From: Alphaproteobacteria bacterium
GTDB taxonomy: Bacteria > Pseudomonadota > Alphaproteobacteria > UBA6615
NCBI GenBank assembly: GCA_017643325.1
Contig: JAEPNS010000067.1
Coordinates: 1-12,516 of the forward strand
Direction: 5' to 3'
Length of the DNA stretch: 12,516 bases
Positions 6,601 to 12,516 of the stretch are shown here, piece after piece (position 1 is the stretch's first letter; each line of letters opens with the position of its first letter). The position numbers were made by a program, and so were the translations under genes. The notes beneath the pieces were generated by a model, which worked only from the letters and a program-made list of their open reading frames with translations, did not search any database and was not told where the DNA came from.

Positions 6601-7667
6601 CTCGGACCGTTGGTCTCGAACACGACCTCGTCGCCATGCGCCGGATGGCCGCCGCGCACGGCCCCTGCGGCGGTGTCGCCGTAGAACGGGGCGAAGCCGG
6701 GTGACAGTTCGCGGCTGTTACGCGGCGCCAGCCAGAGCCGCATCAGGTGCCGACGGCGCTCCGGCTCCGCATGATCCTCGAAGGCGGTGCGCATGTGCAG
6801 CATGAGGTGGTTGTTGAGGAACTGCACGTCGCCCGGCTGGAACATCATCGTGAGCTGGAACTCCGGGCGGGCGCAGATCTCGTCGATCAGGTCCAGCGCC
6901 TCGCGCTGCCGGTCGGTCATACCCGGCAGGTGGTCCATCTCGTCCGCGGAGCGGATATGGGTGCGCGTGTAGCGTGCGGCGAACCTGCCGTCATGCATGG
7001 TGAAGATCGGCTGCTCGTAGTGCGGCGGCGTACCCGGCAGCTCGTTGCCCTGGAAGCTCCAGTAATAGGGCTGGTACAGCACCTCCAGCAGGTCAGGACG
7101 TGTCCGCAGGATCTCATTGTGCACTGCGCCCGTGCTCACGATCCGGCTGAGTCCGCCCTCCTTCGCCGGCTGGATGCAGAACAGGCCGGTCACGTCCGCG
7201 GCATCGGCGTGATAGGTCAGTTCGCCCGCGCTCGTGTAACCGCGGAACTTCGGCCCGTCGAGCCCGGTCCCGAGATCACGCACATCGCCGAGTACGTCGC
7301 CGCGCTTGCTCTGGGACACGGCCGTGCCGAGATGCAGGCCCAGCCCCCAGTAGATGAAGCGCAGGTCATCCTTGGTGTAGCGCTCGACAGGGATACCGCG
7401 AAGCAGGAACAGGCCCCAGCCGTTCTCCAGCTCGTCCTCGACACGGGCCAGCACATCACCGACCGTCGGCAGCGGAAACTGCGCGCGCGTGACGGTCGCG
7501 AGGCTCGCGCCGGAATCCAGCGCCTGCCGATACGCCGCATCGATTTCGGCGACTTCGTCATCGGTGAAACGGTGAACCCAGCCATCGGAGTTCTGGGCCT
7601 CTTCACCCATCCAGACCGATGGGCCTGTTACCAACTCGCGTTCCGTGTGCTGTTCGACTGCGGACAT
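6597..7667 (-). CDS. TauD/clavaminate-synthase-like 2-oxoglutarate/Fe(II) oxygenase
   Basis: A 356-aa cytoplasmic oxygenase of the TauD superfamily, longer than and clearly different from the dioxygenase at 2510. The iron ligands are H153-x-D155 in TYHADAADV and distal H291 in NNHLMLHMR. R310 (HLMRLWL), 19 residues later, should bind 2-oxoglutarate. GDVQFLNNH is the usual strand before the distal His in this subgroup. The substrate is unknown. The ATG at 7667 is chosen because GGAG (7675-7678) lies 7 nt upstream; an in-frame extension to 7781 would run into the upstream hydrolase gene and has no ribosome site. It is the middle gene of a leftward operon: 47 nt after the alpha/beta hydrolase, and overlapping the next gene by 4 nt (TTGA). 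Confidence 0.92.
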   Translation of the reverse strand: MSAVEQHTERELVTGPSVWMGEEAQNSDGWVHRFTDDEVAEIDAAYRQALDSGASLATVTRAQFPLPTVGDVLARVEDELENGWGLFLLRGIPVERYTKDDLRFIYWGLGLHLGTAVSQSKRGDVLGDVRDLGTGLDGPKFRGYTSAGELTYHADAADVTGLFCIQPAKEGGLSRIVSTGAVHNEILRTRPDLLEVLYQPYYWSFQGNELPGTPPHYEQPIFTMHDGRFAARYTRTHIRSADEMDHLPGMTDRQREALDLIDEICARPEFQLTMMFQPGDVQFLNNHLMLHMRTAFEDHAEPERRRHLMRLWLAPRNSRELSPGFAPFYGDTAAGAVRGGHPAHGDEVVFETNGPS

Positions 7668-7714
7668 TGATGTTCTCCGGAAAAGAGTTTCAAGTCGTGC
7701 TCTTCGTTGAGCCT

Positions 7715-8554
7715 CTAGCGTGTGTGGCGGCGCATGAAATCCGCAAACGTGTCGGCGATCTCGGCTTCGTAGGCGCCCCATTCGGTGAAGGGAATGACCG
7801 GCTCGTCCGAATCCTCGATCGGAAGCTGATGCAGTTCGCTGCCGGGGATCATTGCGTGAACGGTCCGGCCGACATTCGAATCATGCACACGGTCGTTGCC
7901 GGGGATAATCACGACAGGCTTGCCGATGGAATTGAGCTCGGCCTCACTGACGCCGAACACCGGCAGGTCGGCGCCCGCCATGAACAGATCGCGCAGGCGG
8001 GTCTGGATGTCGATGAAGTCCTCGACGCTCATCGCCATAAGGCGTTCGAGATTTCCCGCATTCGCCGCGATCCGCTCGCCGTATTCGGGCGTCGCGCACA
8101 CCGCCTCCATGCCGCCGGACCGCGCGGCGCGAATGAACTGGTCATAGTAATTCTCCGGAAGGCGGCCCGCGGCGAACGCACCGCCGGTCACGCGCAGCAG
8201 CAGGAGCCCGCGCACGGCATCGGGATGGCGCAGCGCAAAGAACAGCGCCGTGCGTGCGCCCGACGAAGACCCGCCGATAAAAGCGGGCACTTCACCGAGT
8301 TCGTCCAGCAGGACCCGCAGGTCGTCGGCCCAGACCGCCTCCTCGACCTCGTCGGCGCTCATCAGGATGTCGGACGCACCGGTGTTGCGGCGGTCGTGCA
8401 GCAAAACGCGGTAACCGCGATCCGCCAGTTTGCCCGCCAGCGGCAGGAATTCGTCATAACCCCGGCGTCCGCCCGTGATCAGGGTCGCGAACGGGCCCTC
8501 GTCGCCGACGACCTCGTAACGCAAATTCACTCCGCGGATATTCTTGATTGGCAT
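7715..8554 (-). CDS. Alpha/beta-hydrolase-fold protein
   Basis: A 279-aa cytoplasmic hydrolase. The nucleophile elbow is GGSSSGA with S97 in G-x-S-x-G. The likely acid is D221 in IIPGNDRVHD and the likely histidine is H242 in SELHQLP. The N-terminal half has the usual GYRVLLHDRRNTGAS strand-turn typical of haloperoxidase/esterase-like members. The oxyanion region, TGGRRGYDEF, replaces the common HG motif. The substrate could be an ester, lactone, thioester or C-C bond. The ATG at 8554 has GGAG 8 nt upstream; the longer frame to 8614 lacks a site and would begin upstream of the predicted promoter. It is the first gene of the leftward operon and is transcribed divergently from the thioesterase gene. 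Confidence 0.92.
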   Translation of the reverse strand: MPIKNIRGVNLRYEVVGDEGPFATLITGGRRGYDEFLPLAGKLADRGYRVLLHDRRNTGASDILMSADEVEEAVWADDLRVLLDELGEVPAFIGGSSSGARTALFFALRHPDAVRGLLLLRVTGGAFAAGRLPENYYDQFIRAARSGGMEAVCATPEYGERIAANAGNLERLMAMSVEDFIDIQTRLRDLFMAGADLPVFGVSEAELNSIGKPVVIIPGNDRVHDSNVGRTVHAMIPGSELHQLPIEDSDEPVIPFTEWGAYEAEIADTFADFMRRHTR

Positions 8555-8597
8555 GACAGCTTCTCCCCCGTGCGCCTCGACCGGGCATTGGCGGCAG

Positions 8598-8624
8598 GTT
8601 ATACGCTTCGGCAAGCAACCCCAA
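8598..8624 (-). promoter_or_regulatory. Candidate promoter of the leftward hydrolase-oxygenase operon
   Basis: The minus strand shows TTGGGG (8624-8619), a 15-nt spacer and TATAAC (8603-8598), a five-of-six -10. The expected transcript start is near 8591, about 37 nt before the hydrolase ATG. Spacing is shorter than ideal. It lies in the 104-bp gap between divergent starts, so a regulator bound here could act on both arms. No equally good rightward promoter was found. Confidence 0.4.
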
Positions 8625-8658
8625 CTGCCCTGACCAGCGCTTCACACGGAACATGTTC

Positions 8659-9117
8659 ATGCCGGCCGCGGACGCACAACAGCCGAACGACCTGACCGAC
8701 CGGGCGATCTACGAGGTCTGGATTACGGACTCTGTGCGCTACAGCGACCTCGACCCCAACAGTCATGTGAACAACGGGGCGATCAACCAGTTCTTCGAGG
8801 ACGGCCGTGTCGGATTTCGCCTCGCCCGGCTTCAGGATGCGGCCGGCGACAAGCTCACCGGTTTCGCCGTCGTGAAATACACGGCCAATTACCTCGCGCC
8901 CGCCCACTATCCGGGCTCGGTCGAGATCGGGACGGTCGTGACCCGGGTCGGGAACTCGTCCTACGGGCTGGGGCAGGCGATCTTTCAGGACGGCGTCTGC
9001 GTGGCGACGGCCGAGATTGTCACGGTCCATTTCGACCCCGCCACGTCGCGCCCCGTGCCCCTGCCCGATGCCATCCGCGCGGCGCTGGAATCCAACCTCA
9101 TTCATTCGGAGGCCTGA
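8659..9117 (+). CDS. Hotdog-fold acyl-CoA thioesterase (4-hydroxybenzoyl-CoA thioesterase family)
   Basis: A 152-aa single-hotdog protein. The N-terminal YSDLDPNSHVNNGAI block (28-42) matches the D-x-D-x-x-x-H-x-NN signature of 4HBT-type thioesterases, with D32 the likely catalytic acid and the following helix (NQFFEDGRVGF) the hot-dog sausage. The later strands FAVVKYTANYLAPAHY and VEIGTVVTRVGNSSYGLGQAIF also fit. It presumably hydrolyses an acyl-CoA in the cytoplasm as a homo-oligomer. Two in-frame ATGs exist (8653, 8659); GGA at 8648-8650 is 2 nt from the first and 8 nt from the second, so 8659 is chosen with moderate certainty. It starts the rightward arm of the divergent cluster; the FMN oxidase gene begins 2 nt after its stop. 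Confidence 0.9.
   Translation: MPAADAQQPNDLTDRAIYEVWITDSVRYSDLDPNSHVNNGAINQFFEDGRVGFRLARLQDAAGDKLTGFAVVKYTANYLAPAHYPGSVEIGTVVTRVGNSSYGLGQAIFQDGVCVATAEIVTVHFDPATSRPVPLPDAIRAALESNLIHSEA
9108..9112 (+). promoter_or_regulatory. Shine-Dalgarno deciding a TTG start
   Basis: GGAGG, inside the last codons of the thioesterase gene, lies 7 nt before the TTG at 9120 and supports that start and coupled translation. Confidence 0.75.
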
Positions 9118-9119
9118 CG

Positions 9120-10334
9120 TTGACCGACCTCTCCAGCAAAGCCCTCAACATCGAGGACCTCCGCCAGATGGCCAAGCGCCGCCTGACGAAGGCGCTGTTC
9201 GACTTCTGCGACAAGGGCAGCGAGGACCAGGTGGCGATGCGGGATAATCGCGCGGCCCTGGACGCGATCAAGCTGATGCCGCGCGTGTTGAACAATACGT
9301 CCGCACGCCACGCCCGCACGACCTTCTTCAACGAGGAACTCGGCCTTCCCCTCATGATCGGGCCGACCGGTCCGGCCGGTTTCGTGTGGTATCGCGGCGA
9401 GACACAGCTCGCAAAGGCGGCGGCGAAGAAGAACATCCCGTTCACGCTGGCCAGCACGTCGAACACGGCAATGGAACGGGTCATCCAGAACGGCGGCGGG
9501 ACGCAGTGGTTCCAGCTCTACGTCTGGCGTGATCCCGAGGCCGCGTTCGTTACGGTCCAGCGTGCGCTCGACGCCGGGTTCGAGGCACTGGTCGTCACCG
9601 TCGACTCACCGGTCTACAACAACCGCGAGATCGACGTGCGCAACGGCCTCGTGTTCCCTCCGAAGGTCACGCTGAAGACGGCGGCCGACAGCCTCCGGCA
9701 TCCGCGCTGGCTGTTCGGCACCGCCGGCAAGTACTACCTGGCCGAGCGCCGCCTGCCCGCGTTCACCAACATCCACATCCCGGAAGAAGCCAGGGCATCG
9801 GCGACAGGCTACGTATCCGCCAAATCCGACAGCTTCCTGAACCGAGACGACACCATGGACTGGGACTACGTCAGGCGCCTGCGCGACGTCTGGCCGAAGA
9901 AGCTGCTGCTCAAGGGCATCCTGCACCCCGAGGACGCGGTCAAGGCCGCCGACGCGGGCGCGGACGGAATTTTCGTCTCCAACCATGCGGGCAACACGAA
10001 CGACGCGGCGATCACGCCGTGGGATGCACTGCCCGACATCGTCGAAGCCGTCGGCGGCCGGCTGGCGATCATCGCAGACTCCGGCGTGCGGCGTGGCAGT
10101 GACGTGCTGAAGGCGCTCGCGCTCGGCGCGGACCTGGTCGCCATCGGTCGTGCGACGCTCTGGGGGGTCGGGGCCGCCGGCGAGGCCGGCGCCAGCCGGG
10201 CCCTGGACATCCTGGAAGCGGAAATCCTGCGCACCATGGCCGTGCTGGGCGTGGCGGACGTCGCCTCCATCGGCCGCGAGCATATCCGCCTGCCGGGCGA
10301 ACTGCCGGTCTCAAGATCGGCGAAGCGCGCGTAG
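9120..10334 (+). CDS. FMN-dependent alpha-hydroxy-acid oxidase/dehydrogenase homologue with altered active site
   Basis: A 404-aa TIM-barrel flavoprotein of the glycolate oxidase/LldD/MftD family. Conserved blocks in order are FDFCDKGSEDQ (27-37), WFQLYVWRD (130-138), VTVDSP (159-164) with R169, LKGI (K265, flavin N1), SNHAGNTND (287-295), DSGVRRGSDV (320-329) and IGRATLWG (342-349). Compared with spinach glycolate oxidase as remembered, the base His (H289 = H254), Y134 (= Y129), R169 (= R164), K265 (= K230) and the DGGVRRG-type phosphate loop are kept. However, Y24 is Phe (F27) and the carboxylate-binding R257 is Asn (N292). The same Arg-to-Asn change occurs in MftD of mycofactocin synthesis, whose substrate is not a hydroxy acid. 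The substrate here is therefore uncertain; flavin oxidation is likely. The TTG start is supported by GGAGG 7 nt upstream. It is co-transcribed with the thioesterase gene. Confidence 0.92.
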   Translation: MTDLSSKALNIEDLRQMAKRRLTKALFDFCDKGSEDQVAMRDNRAALDAIKLMPRVLNNTSARHARTTFFNEELGLPLMIGPTGPAGFVWYRGETQLAKAAAKKNIPFTLASTSNTAMERVIQNGGGTQWFQLYVWRDPEAAFVTVQRALDAGFEALVVTVDSPVYNNREIDVRNGLVFPPKVTLKTAADSLRHPRWLFGTAGKYYLAERRLPAFTNIHIPEEARASATGYVSAKSDSFLNRDDTMDWDYVRRLRDVWPKKLLLKGILHPEDAVKAADAGADGIFVSNHAGNTNDAAITPWDALPDIVEAVGGRLAIIADSGVRRGSDVLKALALGADLVAIGRATLWGVGAAGEAGASRALDILEAEILRTMAVLGVADVASIGREHIRLPGELPVSRSAKRA

Positions 10335-10382
10335 CCGCCACAGACGTGGACAAAGCGCAGGTTTGAACCCATCTTTCGGGTC

Positions 10383-11897
10383 ATGAGCCAGCAAGCCGAA
10401 CACCTCGATCCGACCGATTCCGACCTGCCCGCCTTTGCGTTCGACAACAGCTTCGCGCGCGAACTCGAGGGCTTTTACGTGGCGCAGCCCGCAGCGAAGG
10501 TTCCGGAGCCGCGCCTGCTGCTGCTGAACCGGGGCCTCGCGGCGGAACTCGGGCTGGATGCGGATGCACTGGATTCGGATGCGGGCGCGCAGATCTTCGC
10601 CGGCAACATCGCTCCCGAAGGCGCGGCGCCGCTGGCCCAGGCCTATGCAGGCCACCAGTTCGGCGGGTTTTCACCCCAGCTCGGCGACGGACGCGCGCTG
10701 CTGCTCGGCGAGATCGTCGACGCCCACGGGCAGCGCCGGGATATCCAGCTCAAGGGTTCGGGACGCACGCCCTTCTCGCGCAGCGGCGACGGCAAGGCGG
10801 CACTGGGCCCAGTGTTGCGGGAATACCTGATCGGCGAGGCCATGCACGCGCTCGGTGTTCCGACGACCCGCGCGCTGGCCGCGGTCGCCACGGGCGAGCC
10901 GGTCTACCGCGAGACCGCCCTTCCCGGCGCTGTGCTGACACGCGTGTCGGCAAGCCACCTGCGGGTCGGCACGTTCCAGTTCTTTGCCGCGCGGCAGGAT
11001 TTCGACAAAGTGCGGCAACTGTCGGACTATGCCATCGCGCGCCACCATCCGGCAGCCCGAGACGCCGAGAACCCCTATCTCGCCTTCTTCGAGGCGGTCG
11101 CGGACGTGCAGGCCGAGCTCGTCGCGCAGTGGATGAGCATCGGCTTCATCCACGGCGTCATGAACACCGACAACATGACGATCTCCGGCGAGACCATCGA
11201 CTACGGGCCCTGCGCCTTCATGGACGCCTACGCGCCGGAGACCGTGTTCAGTTCCATCGACACCCACGGGCGTTACGCCTACGGCAACCAGCCGCCGATC
11301 CTGGCCTGGAACCTGGCGCGGCTGGCGGAATGCCTGATCCCGCTGGTGGACGACGACCGCGACACCGCCGTCGAGATTCTCACCGAGGCGGCGAACAAGG
11401 TGGCCGGAAAGTTCCAGGCCGCGTGGCTGGCGCGGATGCGTGCGAAAATCGGCCTTGTGGACGAGGTGGACGGCGACGAGGAGCTGGTCCACGACCTGCT
11501 GGACGCGATGCACAGCGGCGGCGCGGATTTCACGCTCACCTTCCGGCGGCTTTCCGCGGCCGTGCGTGGAGACCTGGACCCGCTGCGCGAACTGTTTTCG
11601 GACACGGCGAAGCTCGATGCCTGGCTGCCTCGGTGGCAGGAACGCATCGAGCCAAGCGGCGCATCCGCGGACGCGCCCACCGCCGATAAGATGGACCGGG
11701 TCAATCCGGTCTACATCCCGCGCAACCACAAGGTCGAGGAAGCGCTCGAGGCTGCGGTCGAGCGGTCCGATCTCGGGCCCGTCAAATCCATGCTCGACGT
11801 TGTCACCAGGCCGTTCGAGGACGTGGACGGCCAGGACGACTACGCAACGCCGGGCCCCAAGCTCGCCGCGCCGTATCAGACCTTCTGCGGAACCTGA
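10383..11897 (+). CDS. selO: SelO/YdiU protein adenylyltransferase (pseudokinase AMPylase)
   Basis: A 504-aa SelO-family pseudokinase that transfers AMP from ATP to Ser/Thr/Tyr of target proteins and is linked to redox stress. Residues match those of Pseudomonas syringae SelO as remembered, with a constant offset of 11: K124 and E147 (K113/E136 ion pair), R187 and R194 (R176/R183), D263 in NTDNM (D252) and D273 in IDYG (D262). The family opening block FDNSFARELEGFY and the AYAGHQFGGF block (88-97) are present. The C-terminus ends FCGT, with Cys502 where animal orthologues carry selenocysteine nearby. The ATG at 10383 has only a weak ribosome site, and the gene begins 48 nt after the FMN enzyme with no terminator visible, so read-through from that operon is possible. 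Its 3' end overlaps the convergent msrA-like pseudogene by 22 bp. Confidence 0.96.
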   Translation: MSQQAEHLDPTDSDLPAFAFDNSFARELEGFYVAQPAAKVPEPRLLLLNRGLAAELGLDADALDSDAGAQIFAGNIAPEGAAPLAQAYAGHQFGGFSPQLGDGRALLLGEIVDAHGQRRDIQLKGSGRTPFSRSGDGKAALGPVLREYLIGEAMHALGVPTTRALAAVATGEPVYRETALPGAVLTRVSASHLRVGTFQFFAARQDFDKVRQLSDYAIARHHPAARDAENPYLAFFEAVADVQAELVAQWMSIGFIHGVMNTDNMTISGETIDYGPCAFMDAYAPETVFSSIDTHGRYAYGNQPPILAWNLARLAECLIPLVDDDRDTAVEILTEAANKVAGKFQAAWLARMRAKIGLVDEVDGDEELVHDLLDAMHSGGADFTLTFRRLSAAVRGDLDPLRELFSDTAKLDAWLPRWQERIEPSGASADAPTADKMDRVNPVYIPRNHKVEEALEAAVERSDLGPVKSMLDVVTRPFEDVDGQDDYATPGPKLAAPYQTFCGT

Positions 11898-12357
11898 TCC
11901 CCGAGGCGCTCGGAAAACGTCTCGCGCAGCATTACCAGCTTCGGGTCGATATATGTCCGGCAGAACGGCCGGCCGGGATCCGTCCTGTAGTAATCGCGAA
12001 ACCGCACGTCCGATGCGCGGAAGCCCCGGAACGGCAGGACCCGCGTCACCAGCGGTGCCGGGAACTCCCGGCCAAGAACGTCGAGCATTGCGGAAATCGC
12101 CGCGCACTGGTCTTCATCGAAGGTGTAGACCGCGCTGCGGTACTTCCCCCGCATCTTGTGCGCGGACGTGCTGGCGTGGGTGCGAAGATGTATCTCGACG
12201 AGAGCCGCCATGTCGATCACCGATGGCTCGAACGTCGCGATGACGGCTTCCGACCAGCTGTCGTACGGCACGTCGGAGCGACGGCTGTCACGCCACGCAA
12301 GGCCTGGAAGACGGCCTCGGTGCACCAGTGGCACCCGCCGCCGAACCCGAGTTTCAC
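11876..12357 (-). pseudogene. Second msrA-like gene, frameshifted (GGGCHWC-type methionine sulfoxide reductase)
   Basis: Two frames together make one MsrA-like protein. From a GTG at 12357 the first frame begins VKLGFGGGCHWCTEAVFQ, the catalytic-Cys motif of an MsrA-like subgroup, and continues to GVTAV near 12280 before drifting to a stop at 12217. The remainder lies in another frame: from about 12275 it reads SDVPYDSWSEAV, then EIHLRTHASTS, MRGKYRSAVYTF and DYYRTDPGRPFC, ending at 11876. Relative to relatives as remembered, about five residues between GVTAV and RSD are missing, consistent with loss of roughly 16 nt. No ribosome site is clear; the GTG lies 10 nt after the stop of the upstream msrA. 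An intact copy would reduce methionine-S-sulfoxide. It could be a real decayed gene or an assembly fault. Confidence 0.8.
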
Positions 12358-12367
12358 GGAGCGGCGC

Positions 12368-12516
12368 CTAGGCCGCGTCCTCGCTGCGACGCGGCAGCTT
12401 CCAGTTCGGGCGCGGGTAGTGGCAGGTGTACCCGTTCGGGAAGCGCTCCAGGTAGTCCTGGTGCTCCGGCTCGGCCTCCCAGAAGTCGCCGACCGGCTCG
12501 ACCTCGGTCACCACAC
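12368..12516 (-). CDS. msrA: Peptide-methionine (S)-S-oxide reductase MsrA, C-terminal part
   Basis: The last 48 codons are in the window; the rest, including the catalytic GCFWG block, lies off the right edge. The visible sequence has the typical MsrA ending: VVTEVEPVGDFW, then AEPEHQDYL (4 residues before FPNGY) and the short C-terminal NWKLP tail. The enzyme reduces methionine-S-sulfoxide in proteins using thioredoxin. The broken msrA-like gene starts 10 nt downstream in the same direction, so the two probably shared a transcript. Confidence 0.92.
   Translation of the reverse strand, partial: VVTEVEPVGDFWEAEPEHQDYLERFPNGYTCHYPRPNWKLPRRSEDAA

Noticed and set aside
6747..8695. Long plus-strand frames (307 and 358 aa) over the hydrolase-oxygenase operon
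   Set aside because: They are antisense to two proteins with complete catalytic motifs and good ribosome sites, and match no family I recognise.
9120..10334. Assigning the FMN enzyme as MftD of a mycofactocin cluster
   Set aside because: Only the single Asn substitution and general family similarity point that way; no mftA, mftB, mftC or other partners are visible.
10671..12107. 478-aa open frame on the minus strand across selO
   Set aside because: It is a shadow of a fully motif-supported selO in GC-rich DNA; it has low complexity and no family features.
1..12516. CRISPR arrays, insertion sequences, tRNA genes, attachment sites or prophage
   Set aside because: No regularly spaced repeats, transposase or integrase-like frames, or tRNA-like cloverleaf sequences were seen by eye on either strand.

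Overview
The window is GC-rich, densely packed bacterial chromosome. It shows no mobile elements, tRNA, rRNA or CRISPR. The gene content points to a free-living proteobacterium, most likely an alphaproteobacterium: a class I glutamate dehydrogenase, two 2-oxoglutarate/Fe(II) dioxygenases of the TauD superfamily, a BASS-type transporter, SelO and two MsrA-type genes. This placement is inferred from composition and protein style, because the window has no phylogenetic marker. Several genes start with GTG or TTG supported by good or coupled ribosome sites.

Left part (1-4236). A truncated metallo-beta-lactamase-fold hydrolase (minus) runs off the left edge. Upstream of it, in the same orientation, lies a secreted protein with four peptidoglycan-binding repeats and a beta-sandwich lectin-like C-terminus, followed by a hairpin that may be its terminator. 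That gene is divergent from a TauD-type dioxygenase (plus) with a clear extended -10 promoter. The dioxygenase converges on a bile-acid:sodium-symporter-family transporter (minus), and their two stop codons share one CTAG.

Middle (4237-5979). A 295-bp intergenic stretch carries three short perfect dyads and a candidate sigma-70 promoter for gdhA (NADP-type glutamate dehydrogenase). gdhA ends in a textbook intrinsic terminator.

Cluster (5980-10334). Five genes radiate from one divergent intergenic region at 8555-8658. Leftward are an alpha/beta hydrolase, a second TauD-superfamily dioxygenase, and an unrecognised protein made of two ferredoxin-like halves, whose TTG start overlaps the preceding stop. 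Rightward are a hotdog-fold thioesterase and an FMN-dependent alpha-hydroxy-acid-oxidase homologue. This looks like a small catabolic or modification pathway of unknown substrate. The FMN enzyme has lost two canonical substrate-binding residues (Tyr to Phe and Arg to Asn), so it probably does not oxidise an ordinary 2-hydroxy acid. It is the best candidate for something new here.

Right end (10383-12516). selO (protein AMPylase, all catalytic residues present) converges with a 22-bp 3' overlap on a second, atypical msrA-like gene that is broken by a frameshift. Immediately upstream of that gene lies the C-terminal part of an ordinary msrA, which runs off the right edge. Together they form an oxidative-stress/protein-repair neighbourhood.
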